DNA from: JAKACU01 sp021821185
GTDB taxonomy: Bacteria > Bacillota > Bacilli > Alicyclobacillales > SLC66
Length of the DNA: 15,493 nucleotides
Assembly: GCA_027343965.1 (NCBI GenBank)
Contig: DAHWJX010000168.1
Span: 1 to 15,493, forward strand
Reading direction: 5' to 3'
The position numbers and the translations under genes are program-made. Numbering within the stretch: position 1 is the stretch's first letter; the number at the start of each line of letters is the position of its first letter. Positions 6,220-14,897 of this stretch are shown piece by piece. The notes below the pieces were generated by a model. The model did not search any database, was not told the origin of the DNA, and saw only the letters and a list, made by a program, of their open reading frames with translations.

Positions 6220-7563
6220 ATGACCATTTCCGCCGAAGCGCTGTGGGAAAAAGCGCTTCTTTTGATGGAAAAGAAGTTAGGAAAAGTTATCTTTCAAACC
6301 TGGTTTGCTGTCACTGAAGTTGAATCCTTTGATGGCCAAAACTTATTGATCCGCGTTCCAACCGAACTCGCTCTTGATCATATCAACAAGTTTTATGCTG
6401 ATACGGTACAAAATGTCGTAGCTGATTCGACATCTTCACCGATTACAGTTCACTTTGTCCTTCCAACAGCCAATTCATCGAAAACGCTTACAGGAAATAG
6501 CAAGTCTGCGGATCAGGATCGCAATGAATTTCCACAAACCACATCGTTCAATGCCCGCTATACATTTGAGACGTTCGTGATTGGCGATCGCAACAAATTG
6601 GCGCACGCTGCAAGCATCGCGATTGCAGAAAAACCTGCTGCATCCTATAACCCTTTTTTCCTATATGGAGGCGTTGGTCTTGGTAAAACGCATCTGATGC
6701 ATGCGATTGGGCAACGTGCACTCGAGATCAATCCATCCTCGCGCGTCGTCTACATTACAAGTGAAACGTTTGTACGCGAATTTGTGACAGCTCTTCAGTC
6801 AAACTCTGTGCCGGATTTCCGTAACAAATATCGAACGGTTGATATCTTATTAATTGACGATATCCAATTCATCTCTGGCAAAGAATCAACACAAGAAGAA
6901 TTTTTTCATACCTTTAATACTTTGCATGGTGACCATAAACAAATCGTTATCACGAGTGATCGATCACCAAAAGATATTCCAGATCTTGAAGATCGGTTAC
7001 GTTCCCGCTTTTCCGGAGGATTGATCATTGATATCAAGCCGCCAGAATTTGAGACTCGTATTGCCATCTTACGCAAAAAAGCTAAAGCGGAAGGTATCGA
7101 CATTCCGGATGAGGCCATCCATATGATCGCATCCAAGGTGGAAACAAACGTTCGTGAATTAGAAGGTGCCCTAATTCGCGTCATCGCGTATTCATCTATG
7201 ATGTCACGTGACATTGATACATCTCTCGTTATTGATGCTTTATCCGATCTGGTAGCTACAGCAGCTAAAAAACCAATCACAGCCACCGATATTCAACGCG
7301 TGGTGTCATCACATTACCATCTAAAGACAGAAGATCTAAAAGGCCGATCGCGTCAACGAGATATCGCTTTTCCGCGGCAAATTGCCATGTTTTTGGCAAG
7401 ACAAATGACAGGCTTGTCACTCCCAAAAATCGGCGAAGAATTTGGCGGGAGAGATCATACGACAGTGCTTCATGCATGCGATAAAGTCGAAAAAGAAATT
7501 CAAGCTGATCATCATCTTAGTCAAGTCGTCCAACACCTTAGAGAAACGATATCCACCATGTAA
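6220..7563 (+). CDS. dnaA: Chromosomal replication initiator protein DnaA
   Basis: DnaA binds the boxes on both sides of this gene, assembles an ATP-bound filament, melts the origin and helps load the helicase. The start at ATG 6220 (447 aa, family length about 446-450) follows GGGGGG at ten bases. The frame is open upstream to 6067, but that part crosses DnaA boxes and does not resemble DnaA. Domain I is at about 1-80 and a polar linker at about 84-110. The AAA+ domain III is at about 112-325, with Walker A GGVGLGKT (150-157), Walker B LLIDDIQF (210-217) and sensor II in NVRELEGAL (310-318). Domain IV carries the box-reading signature GGRDHTTVLHAC (409-420). Transcription is probably autoregulated through the leader boxes. 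Confidence 0.98.
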   Translation: MTISAEALWEKALLLMEKKLGKVIFQTWFAVTEVESFDGQNLLIRVPTELALDHINKFYADTVQNVVADSTSSPITVHFVLPTANSSKTLTGNSKSADQDRNEFPQTTSFNARYTFETFVIGDRNKLAHAASIAIAEKPAASYNPFFLYGGVGLGKTHLMHAIGQRALEINPSSRVVYITSETFVREFVTALQSNSVPDFRNKYRTVDILLIDDIQFISGKESTQEEFFHTFNTLHGDHKQIVITSDRSPKDIPDLEDRLRSRFSGGLIIDIKPPEFETRIAILRKKAKAEGIDIPDEAIHMIASKVETNVRELEGALIRVIAYSSMMSRDIDTSLVIDALSDLVATAAKKPITATDIQRVVSSHYHLKTEDLKGRSRQRDIAFPRQIAMFLARQMTGLSLPKIGEEFGGRDHTTVLHACDKVEKEIQADHHLSQVVQHLRETISTM

Positions 7564-7582
7564 TAAACCGATACTAACGCAC

Positions 7583-7600
7583 TTATCCACATGTGGATAA
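7583..7600. repeat. 18-bp perfect palindrome of two abutting DnaA boxes
   Basis: TTATCCACA at 7583-7591 is followed directly by TGTGGATAA at 7592-7600, with no spacer. This makes a perfect 18-bp palindrome at the start of the dnaA-dnaN spacer. Confidence 0.9.
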
Positions 7601-7712
7601 CAAGCAAATTCCTTTTCCACCTATGCTTTATAGCACTTATCCACATATCCACAGCCCTAATAATAATCATTATTTTAAATACATCTTTAAATAACTTACT
7701 AAATAACCAGAT
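7583..7712. other. oriC, downstream part: DnaA boxes and candidate unwinding element
   Basis: The dnaA-dnaN spacer holds two perfect boxes in the palindrome (7583-7600), a perfect box at 7637-7645 and a one-mismatch box (atatccaca) at 7645-7653 sharing one base with it. The last two point toward dnaN. A short GC step (gccc, 7654-7657) follows, then about 55 bases of mostly A/T with a repeated taa triplet (7659 onward). This order of tandem boxes, GC step and AT-rich triplets resembles the Bacillus basal unwinding system, where DnaA opens the duplex. The exact register of any DnaA-trio is not clear. Confidence 0.75.
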
Positions 7713-7727
7713 TGGAGTGGAATTTTT

Positions 7728-8870
7728 ATGCGTTTTGTCGTTCGCAAAGCTGACTTTTTACAAGGATTGCAACAAGTAGCACGAGCCATACCAACGCGTA
7801 CGCCTAAACCGATCCTTTATGGCGTTTTACTCACAGCACAAAAAGATCGACTCTATATCACAGGCTATGATTTAGAAATTGGTATTCAAATGCATATCGA
7901 AAATCCTGAAGATAAAGAACAAAGCATTATTCAAATTGAGCAAGAAGGTTCCGTTGTTTTACAAGCACGTTATCTCATCGACATCGTGCGAAAATTGCCT
8001 CACTCCCTTATTCGTTTTGATTCACAGCAAAGTAACGTGACGATTCAATCAGGAACAGCAACCTATCAGCTAAATGGTATGGATTATCACGAATATCCAG
8101 ATTTACCAACCGTTCATGATGAACGTGGTTTTGCCATAACAGCATCATCACTTAAAGGACTTATTGAACACTCAGCTTTTGCGGTAGCCTCATCAGAAGT
8201 TCGTCCCACATTAACTGGTGTCTTATGGAATTATTCTGACAGTAAACTTACTTTAACAGGCACAGATAGCCATCGTTTGTCAACGCAAAGCACAGAAGTT
8301 GAATCACATCAAGACTATGCCTTTATGGACTCCATTATTCCTGGGAAAAGTTTGATAGAACTTTCGAAGATCCTGCCTGACACAGATCAATTGGTCGATA
8401 TTTTGATTGAAGATAATCAATTGCTCGTTACTTTTTTAAATACACGTTTTTTGTCGCGTTTAATCGAAGGCAAATTCCCAGATACGACACGAATTATTCC
8501 TTCGACATTTCGAACGACCATTGTTTTTTCCACGAAGGATCTCCATGACAGTGTCGAGCGCGCTGCTCTGCTTGCTCGCGATACAGATAACAACATCGTT
8601 CGTTTCCAGTTTCGGCGGAACAACATCGAAGTTTTGTCGCATTCCCCAGAGATCGGTAAAGTGGTTGAATCTATCGATCCCATCACGTTTGAGGGCGAAG
8701 ATATGATGATTGCGTGTAACGCCAAATTTATGATTGACGCTTTGCGCCAAACCCCAACCGATCAAGTACGGGTAGAACTAACCGGTTCAGGAAGTCCATT
8801 TGTACTTCGCCCAATCGGGCTTGACGATTTATTGCACTTGATTTTGCCAGTGCGAATCGCCAATATATAA
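7728..8870 (+). CDS. dnaN: DNA polymerase III beta subunit (sliding clamp)
   Basis: DnaN is the ring-shaped processivity clamp that tethers DNA polymerase III and recruits many repair proteins. The 380-residue length is normal, with three similar clamp domains of about 125 residues each. Family stretches include MRFVVRKADFLQGLQQVARAIPTRTPKPILYGV at the start, SGTATYQLNGMDYHEYPDLP at the end of domain 1, and FVLRPIGLDDLLHLILPVRI at the C-terminus, where the partner-binding pocket lies. ATG 7728 follows GGAGTGG at seven bases. The 164 bases between dnaA and this gene hold the second origin cluster. A promoter for dnaN is not obvious there. Confidence 0.97.
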   Translation: MRFVVRKADFLQGLQQVARAIPTRTPKPILYGVLLTAQKDRLYITGYDLEIGIQMHIENPEDKEQSIIQIEQEGSVVLQARYLIDIVRKLPHSLIRFDSQQSNVTIQSGTATYQLNGMDYHEYPDLPTVHDERGFAITASSLKGLIEHSAFAVASSEVRPTLTGVLWNYSDSKLTLTGTDSHRLSTQSTEVESHQDYAFMDSIIPGKSLIELSKILPDTDQLVDILIEDNQLLVTFLNTRFLSRLIEGKFPDTTRIIPSTFRTTIVFSTKDLHDSVERAALLARDTDNNIVRFQFRRNNIEVLSHSPEIGKVVESIDPITFEGEDMMIACNAKFMIDALRQTPTDQVRVELTGSGSPFVLRPIGLDDLLHLILPVRIANI

Positions 8871-8876
8871 GTTACG

Positions 8877-9095
8877 ATGAAAATTCAAACTCCTTATGTA
8901 ACCTTGCAACAAGTTCTAAAGTACACTGGCGTTGCTTCTTCTGGTGGGAGTGTTAAGTTTTTACTTGAAGAAACGACCGTGTTGGTTAACGGCGTTCGGG
9001 AAACTAGGCGCGGAAGAAAACTTTACCCAGGAGATTGTGTACGTTACGAAGACCAATCCGTTTGTATTGAGTCTGATCAAGATCATGAAGGTTAA
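8877..9095 (+). CDS. yaaA: S4-domain RNA-binding protein YaaA
   Basis: This 72-residue protein is mostly one S4 RNA-binding domain. Visible features are TLQQVLKYTGVASSGGSVKFLLEE, VLVNG and RRGRKLYPGDCV. It corresponds to YaaA of Bacillus, a small conserved protein encoded between dnaN and recF; homologues have been linked to the ribosome, but its function here is inferred only from the domain and location. The ATG lies six bases after the dnaN stop without a recognisable Shine-Dalgarno sequence, so it likely depends on ribosomes finishing dnaN. Its 3' end overlaps recF by 11 bases. Confidence 0.92.
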   Translation: MKIQTPYVTLQQVLKYTGVASSGGSVKFLLEETTVLVNGVRETRRGRKLYPGDCVRYEDQSVCIESDQDHEG

Positions 9096-10176
9096 ACGGC
9101 TTGATGTGCAAAATGTTCGTTCCTACAGTTTTACCCAAGTAGAATTTGGTGAAAACTTAAATATCATATACGGCAGAAATGCGCAAGGTAAAACGACGAT
9201 TTTAGAGTCCTTAGCTCTATTTTCTTATGGGCGCTCACCGAGGGCTCATCTAGATCGGGAAGTCATCTCATTTGGCCAGGAAGAAAGCAGGCTGCGTGTT
9301 TTATGTAGCGGCTTACAAGGGACGACAGATCTTGCTATGAAAGTGACAGGCAAAGGTAAACACGTAATGGTTAATCGTGTGACCAAGAAAAGTCTGTCGG
9401 AGTTTTTGGGGCATTTCTACGCCGTTTATTTTTCACCTGATGATTTACAAATTGTCAAAGGTGGTCCTGAAGATCGGCGGAGGTTTGTCAATCTAGGCTT
9501 GTCACAAATTCAACCAAGTTTTCTTCAGGATCTGCAATTGTATAATCATTTGCTCAACCAACGAAATCGATTGTTAAAAATGAGACAATCATTGGCACTT
9601 GATGTTTTTGATGAGCAAATGAGTCAAGCAGGCGCCCGTCTTATAACGGCACGACGTCAATTTGTCGCTAGATTATGTGAACTTTCAGCGCAACATGATG
9701 ACATCATCTCAGAAACACAGGATCAACTAAAGATCGCTTATATCACATGTGCGGAAGATGGCGGGCTTGAAGAAATTGCCGAAAATTTGCAACATTCGTG
9801 GCATCAGGCAAGAGATAAAGATCTGCAAAAGGGATTTACAACGATCGGCCCCCACCGTGATGATATGTCCATTCTCTTAGCTAATCAACGAGCTGATCGC
9901 TTTGGTTCTCAAGGTCAGCAACGTTCTATTGTCCTGTCTCTTAAGATCGCGCTTGTCGATCATATTCGCGAAAAGACAGGTGAATATCCAGTTTTGTTGC
10001 TTGACGATGTATTGTCTGAACTCGATGAAGTTCGACAACAGCATTTATTACAATTGATCGGACGCACACAGACTATTCTAACCACTACGCATCCCGATCA
10101 AGTTCCGTCAACCTTGTCTGTGCCCCGTAAGGTGTTTGAAACGGCACATGGTATACTATCGGTTAAAGGAGCGTGA
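9085..10176 (+). CDS. recF: DNA replication and repair protein RecF
   Basis: RecF is an SMC/ABC-like ATPase that, with RecO and RecR, loads RecA at gaps and stalled forks. The start at ATG 9085 gives 363 residues and the family N-terminus MKVKRLDVQNVRSY. Walker A is GRNAQGKTT (30-38), the ABC signature GSQGQQRS is at 274-281, Walker B VLLLDD at 303-308 and the D-loop SELD at 311-314. The frame is open upstream to 8932, but that part lies inside yaaA in another frame. No good Shine-Dalgarno sequence precedes the ATG, and the 11-base overlap with yaaA suggests translational coupling. The recF stop overlaps or abuts the start of remB. Confidence 0.96.
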   Translation: MKVKRLDVQNVRSYSFTQVEFGENLNIIYGRNAQGKTTILESLALFSYGRSPRAHLDREVISFGQEESRLRVLCSGLQGTTDLAMKVTGKGKHVMVNRVTKKSLSEFLGHFYAVYFSPDDLQIVKGGPEDRRRFVNLGLSQIQPSFLQDLQLYNHLLNQRNRLLKMRQSLALDVFDEQMSQAGARLITARRQFVARLCELSAQHDDIISETQDQLKIAYITCAEDGGLEEIAENLQHSWHQARDKDLQKGFTTIGPHRDDMSILLANQRADRFGSQGQQRSIVLSLKIALVDHIREKTGEYPVLLLDDVLSELDEVRQQHLLQLIGRTQTILTTTHPDQVPSTLSVPRKVFETAHGILSVKGA

Positions 10177-10181
10177 ATGAC

Positions 10182-10442
10182 GTGTTCATTCACCTAGGCG
10201 GCGACATTGCTATTGCGGCAAATAACGTGATTGCCATTATTGACGTCAAGCATGCCAAAAATGATTCTACGCAAGAATTCCTTAACCAAATGCATACTTT
10301 AGGTAAACTTTATCGCATAGAAGAAAAGGCCAGTAAATCCTACGTTATTACTGATGATTGTGTGTATATATCCCCCATTTCTTCTACAACACTGAAAAAG
10401 CGCGCATTTTCTGTAGACGCATTACATTCGCTTATGCCATAA
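10182..10442 (+). CDS. remB: Extracellular matrix regulator RemB (DUF370 family, YaaB)
   Basis: This small protein belongs to the DUF370 family. It begins FIHLGGDIAIAANNVIAIID and has the typical C-terminal block YISPISSTTLKKRA. In B. subtilis RemB (YaaB) sits in the same place between recF and gyrB and is linked to biofilm matrix regulation alongside RemA; its role in this organism is inferred. I chose GTG at 10182 (86 aa) because AAAGGAG ends ten bases upstream and the product then begins MFIHLGG, as in homologues. The other candidate, GTG at 10173 (89 aa), overlaps the recF stop as GTGA but is only one base from that ribosome binding site. The gyrB start follows 21 bases later. Confidence 0.9.
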   Translation: MFIHLGGDIAIAANNVIAIIDVKHAKNDSTQEFLNQMHTLGKLYRIEEKASKSYVITDDCVYISPISSTTLKKRAFSVDALHSLMP

Positions 10443-10463
10443 GAAAGTTGGAGGCGATTTTTT

Positions 10464-12359
10464 TTGTCTGATTATGACTCATCTCAGATTGTGGTGCTTG
10501 AAGGTTTAGAGGCTGTTCGTAAAAGACCAGGTATGTACATCGGTTCGACAAGTGCCAGAGGTTTGCACCATCTTGTCTGGGAGATTGTAGATAATGCCAT
10601 TGATGAAACTCTAGCTGGTTTTTGTGACACGATTACTGTGACGATTCATGAAGATCAATCGGTGACCGTAGAAGACAACGGGCGTGGTATTCCTGTCGAT
10701 ATCCATGAAAAAGTTGGATTACCTGCTGTTACCGTTGCATTGACGATTCTGCATGCTGGTGGAAAATTTGGTGGTGGAGGTTATAAAGTATCAGGTGGTT
10801 TACACGGTGTTGGTGCTTCGGTTGTTAACGCCTTGTCTGAATGGCTGCATGTATACGTAAAACGTAACAACAACCTGTATAAGCAGACTTTTTCACGAGG
10901 GGTTCCTACGTCTGAACTTGAGACGGTGGGTACGTCAGATGCGACAGGGTCGATTATTACATTTAAACCTGATACCGAAATTTTTACAGAAACGATCGAA
11001 TTGCAATTCGAGACACTACAAACTCGCTTGCGTGAGTTGGCATTTTTGAATGCCGGTGTATCGATTAATTTGCATGATGAACGGGCTGATCGCCATCAGG
11101 TTTACCATTATGAAGGTGGCGTGCGATCTTTTGTTGAGTTTCTAAATCGTGGTAAAGATGTTTTGCATGAGGAAGCTGTGTTTATCACAGGTGAACGCGA
11201 CAAAGTGTTGGTTGATGTCGCTTTGCAATACAACGACGGCTATAATAGCAACATTTTCTCGTTTGCCAATAACATCAATACTATCGAGGGCGGTACCCAT
11301 GAATCAGGTTTTAAGGCCGCGTTAACGCGCGTCTTAAATGATTATGCTCGACGTAACAATCTTTTAAAAGATGCCGATCAAAACTTATCTGGTGAAGATG
11401 TTAGAGAAGGTATTACAGCGATCATCAGTGTTAAGCTTCCTGAGCCGCAATTTGAAGGACAAACAAAAACTAAGCTTGGCAACAGTGAAGTTAAAGGCAT
11501 CGTTGAGAGTTTGTTTGCCGAAAAATTAGCGACATTTGTTAACGAGAATCCAAGCGTTGCGCGGCGCATTCTAGATAAAGCGGTTACAGCCGCTAGAGCC
11601 AGAGAAGCGGCAAGAAAAGCGCGTGAATTAACACGGCGAAAAAACGCATTAGAAGTCAGTTCATTGCCCGGCAAACTCGCTGATTGTTCAAGTCGTGATG
11701 CATCGATCAGTGAAATATATATCGTCGAAGGGGACTCTGCTGGAGGTTCGGCAAAGCAAGGGAGAGACAGACATTTTCAGGCCATTTTGCCTTTGCGTGG
11801 TAAAATTTTAAACGTCGAGAAAGCGAGACTCGATAAAATTTTATCGAATACAGAAATTCGTGCTATTATTACGGCCCTTGGAACTGGCATTTCTATGGAC
11901 TTTGATATCACGAAGGCTCGTTATCATCATGTTGTGATTATGACAGATGCTGATGTGGATGGAAGTCACATTCGTATTTTATTACTCACGTTTTTCTATC
12001 GTTATATGAGAGAGCTGATCGATGCCGGTTTTGTGTATATTGCGCAACCACCACTTTATAAAATCACGAAAAGCAGACAAGTCCAGTACGCTTACAATGA
12101 TGCGGAATTGCAACGCATTCAGGATCAACTTGGACGTACAGGAGTGGAAATTCAGCGATATAAAGGGCTTGGCGAGATGAATGCAGAACAACTATGGGAG
12201 ACCACCATGGATCCTACCACACGCACTTTGCTGCAAGTAACGATGGAAGATGCTGCCGATGCAGACGGCACTTTTAGTGTCTTGATGGGAGACCGAGTAG
12301 AACCTAGACGGGAATTCATCGAAGAACATGCACGTTATGTGCGAAATTTGGATATTTGA
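10464..12359 (+). CDS. gyrB: DNA gyrase subunit B
   Basis: GyrB is the ATPase subunit of DNA gyrase, which introduces negative supercoils ahead of the fork. The N-terminal GHKL ATPase domain shows the catalytic glutamate E40 in WEIVDNAIDE, DNGRGIP and the GGLHGVGASVVNALS loop. The transducer domain follows. The TOPRIM domain carries EGDSAGGSAKQGRDR (E422) and the metal-binding DADVDGSH (D495, D497, D499). The C-terminal GyrA-contact tail contains QRYKGLGEMN. At 631 residues, without a large insertion, it is the Gram-positive form. The start is a TTG at 10464, with GGAGG nine bases upstream. gyrA follows 21 bases later and is probably on the same transcript. Confidence 0.98.
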   Translation: MSDYDSSQIVVLEGLEAVRKRPGMYIGSTSARGLHHLVWEIVDNAIDETLAGFCDTITVTIHEDQSVTVEDNGRGIPVDIHEKVGLPAVTVALTILHAGGKFGGGGYKVSGGLHGVGASVVNALSEWLHVYVKRNNNLYKQTFSRGVPTSELETVGTSDATGSIITFKPDTEIFTETIELQFETLQTRLRELAFLNAGVSINLHDERADRHQVYHYEGGVRSFVEFLNRGKDVLHEEAVFITGERDKVLVDVALQYNDGYNSNIFSFANNINTIEGGTHESGFKAALTRVLNDYARRNNLLKDADQNLSGEDVREGITAIISVKLPEPQFEGQTKTKLGNSEVKGIVESLFAEKLATFVNENPSVARRILDKAVTAARAREAARKARELTRRKNALEVSSLPGKLADCSSRDASISEIYIVEGDSAGGSAKQGRDRHFQAILPLRGKILNVEKARLDKILSNTEIRAIITALGTGISMDFDITKARYHHVVIMTDADVDGSHIRILLLTFFYRYMRELIDAGFVYIAQPPLYKITKSRQVQYAYNDAELQRIQDQLGRTGVEIQRYKGLGEMNAEQLWETTMDPTTRTLLQVTMEDAADADGTFSVLMGDRVEPRREFIEEHARYVRNLDI

Positions 12360-12380
12360 TGCCTGGGAGGCAATGCATTC

Positions 12381-14834
12381 GTGGCTGAGCAAGGGAAAGT
12401 TTTACCGATTGATATTAGTTCGGAGTTGCGCACATCATTTATTGACTATGCGATGAGTGTCATTATCAGTCGAGCATTGCCTGATGTGCGTGATGGATTA
12501 AAGCCTGTCCATCGTCGGATCATCTACGCGATGATGGAACTTGGCATGACACCTGACAAGCCCTATAAAAAGTCAGCTCGTGTTGTTGGCGATGTTCTCG
12601 CTAAGTATCACCCTCATGGTGATACGGCGGTGTATGATGCTTTGGTGCGACTTGCTCAAGACTTTTCGACAAGGTATCTGTTAGTAGATGGGCACGGCAA
12701 CTTTGGTAGTGTTGACGGTGATTCAGCCGCTGCTATGCGGTATACGGAATCACGTATGTCATCGTTAGCTTTGGAGCTTGTTCGAGACATCAACAAAGAG
12801 ACGGTTGATTTTGTACCTAACTATGACGAAAGTGAACGGGAACCGAGTGTTTTACCATCGCGTTTCCCTAATCTTCTCGTCAATGGTTCATCGGGTATCG
12901 CAGTTGGTATGGCAACGAACATGGCCCCTCATAATCTAACTGAAGTGATCGATGGCGTTGTTATGTTAATTGACAACCCTGACGTTACTATCGCGGAATT
13001 GATGACGGTGATAAAAGGGCCAGATTTCCCGACTGCGGCTGTTATTTTAGGGAAAGATGGCATTCGCAAAGCGTACGAGACTGGCCACGGTAGTTTGATG
13101 ATGCGAGCGGTACATACGATTGAGGAAGAAAAAAATGGGAAGATGCGCATTATCATTACTGAACTTCCGTACCAGGTGAACAAGGCAAAATTGATCGAGA
13201 AGATTGCGGAACTTGCACGCGAGAAAAAAATCGATGGCATAACGGACCTTCGCGACGAGAGCGACCGACGTGGCATGCGCATTTTGATTGAATTGCGTCG
13301 CGATGTGCGTCCACAAGTTGTATTAAATAACCTATACAAACACACACCCATGCAATCGACGTTTGGTGTCAATGCATTGGCACTTGTTCATGGACAGCCC
13401 CGTGTGCTTAATCTCAAAGAATTGCTGTTTTATTACCTTGAGCATCAAAAAGATGTTATCGTTCGACGCACCAAGTTTGATCTGCGTAAAGCTGAAGCAC
13501 GCGCACACATTTTGGAAGGTTTGCGTATAGCGCTTGATAACCTTGATGAGGTGATAGCGCTCATTCGCAGTTCTGCAACTGCTGAGATCGCACGAAATGG
13601 CTTAATCGCGCGTTTTGCGTTAAGCGAAGAACAGGCACAGGCCATTCTTGATATGCGTCTGCAGCGCTTGACAGGATTAGAACGCGAAAAAATTGAAAAT
13701 GAATATAAGGAATTACAGCGTTTGATTGCAGAATATCGTGCTATTTTGGCTGATGAAAGTCTGGTCTATGGCGTTATTAAAAAAGAGATCCTCGAGATTC
13801 GTGACAAATATGGCGATGAGCGCCGCACTCGCATTTTAGCCGCAGAAGGTGAATTTGACGAAGGGGACTTTATTCAGGAACAAGATGTTGTGATTACGAT
13901 TTCTCATTCCGGTTACATCAAACGTGCTCCATCAAGTACCTATCGGAGTCAACGCCGGGGTGGGCGCGGAATTACAGCGATGGGGACTAAGGATGAAGAT
14001 TTTGTCGAACATTTGTTCATAACATCGTCGCATAATAATCTTCTGATCTTCACCAATAAGGCTAAAGTCTACCGCCTTATGGCCTATGAGGTGCCGGAAC
14101 TTGGCCGAACAGCTAAGGGAGTTCCGATCATCAATTTGTTGAATATTGAGCAGGGCGAAAAGATCTCCGCCGTGATTCCTGCGACATCGGAGGATATGGA
14201 ACGGGAAGATTACTATTTATTTACGGCAACAAAACACGGTATCGTGAAAAAGACGTCGTTGAGCGCGTTCGCTAATATTCGTAAAGCTGGGCTTATTGCT
14301 TTGTCTTTACGTGAAGATGATGAGTTAATTGGCGTACGTCTGACCGATGGTGAACAAGATATCATTATGGGGACCAAATTGGGTATGTCCATTCGTTTCC
14401 CGGAATCTGATGTCCGTCCGATGGGTCGCGTTGCATCTGGTGTTAAAGGCATTGCCTTAGATCACGAAGATAAAGTCATTGACATGGATGTTATTCAACC
14501 AGATACCACGGTACTTGTTGTTACCACGAAGGGTTATGGAAAACGAACGACAATTGATGATTATCGCACGCAATCGCGCGGAGGGAAAGGCGTAAAAACG
14601 CTTAACGTCACGCGTAAAAACGGCCCTGTCGTTGGTCTAAAGGTGGTCAATGAAGGTGAAGACCTGATGATCATCACGAATACAGGCGTGGCCATTCGTC
14701 TGCATATGGATGATATATCAACGTATGGACGCAATACACAAGGTGTGAAGTTGATCAACGTGGGCGAAGAGGACGAAGTAAGTACGGTGGCACGACTTGT
14801 GTCAACGGAAGATGATGAAGATACGGAAGAATAG
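12381..14834 (+). CDS. gyrA: DNA gyrase subunit A
   Basis: GyrA is the DNA-cleaving and wrapping subunit. The 817-residue protein has the winged-helix domain with the active-site tyrosine Y121 (MRYTE). The quinolone-determining region KYHPHGDTAVYDALV has Thr at position 82 and Asp at 86 (equivalents of E. coli Ser83 and Asp87). The C-terminal beta-pinwheel contains the GyrA box QRRGGRG at 524-530, needed to wrap DNA and supercoil, which separates it from ParC. It ends in a short acidic tail (EDDEDTEE). The start is GTG at 12381, ten bases after TGGGAGG. An earlier ATG at 12373 is out of frame. I see no convincing intrinsic terminator after it. Confidence 0.98.
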   Translation: MAEQGKVLPIDISSELRTSFIDYAMSVIISRALPDVRDGLKPVHRRIIYAMMELGMTPDKPYKKSARVVGDVLAKYHPHGDTAVYDALVRLAQDFSTRYLLVDGHGNFGSVDGDSAAAMRYTESRMSSLALELVRDINKETVDFVPNYDESEREPSVLPSRFPNLLVNGSSGIAVGMATNMAPHNLTEVIDGVVMLIDNPDVTIAELMTVIKGPDFPTAAVILGKDGIRKAYETGHGSLMMRAVHTIEEEKNGKMRIIITELPYQVNKAKLIEKIAELAREKKIDGITDLRDESDRRGMRILIELRRDVRPQVVLNNLYKHTPMQSTFGVNALALVHGQPRVLNLKELLFYYLEHQKDVIVRRTKFDLRKAEARAHILEGLRIALDNLDEVIALIRSSATAEIARNGLIARFALSEEQAQAILDMRLQRLTGLEREKIENEYKELQRLIAEYRAILADESLVYGVIKKEILEIRDKYGDERRTRILAAEGEFDEGDFIQEQDVVITISHSGYIKRAPSSTYRSQRRGGRGITAMGTKDEDFVEHLFITSSHNNLLIFTNKAKVYRLMAYEVPELGRTAKGVPIINLLNIEQGEKISAVIPATSEDMEREDYYLFTATKHGIVKKTSLSAFANIRKAGLIALSLREDDELIGVRLTDGEQDIIMGTKLGMSIRFPESDVRPMGRVASGVKGIALDHEDKVIDMDVIQPDTTVLVVTTKGYGKRTTIDDYRTQSRGGKGVKTLNVTRKNGPVVGLKVVNEGEDLMIITNTGVAIRLHMDDISTYGRNTQGVKLINVGEEDEVSTVARLVSTEDDEDTEE

Positions 14835-14897
14835 TGAAAATCGTAGTACAATAGGATGAGGGACTTGCTCCATTGTATAGCGAAAGGGAGTCGACGC

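Noticed and set aside
10152..10157. TATACT as a -10 element for a remB-gyrB promoter at the end of recF
   Set aside because: No acceptable -35 element lies 16-18 bases upstream. A promoter cannot be supported.
14835..14890. Hairpin tacaat-a-gga/tcc-attgta between gyrA and the small ORF as gyrA terminator
   Set aside because: The stem has a bulge and no U-run follows, so it does not meet the form of an intrinsic terminator.
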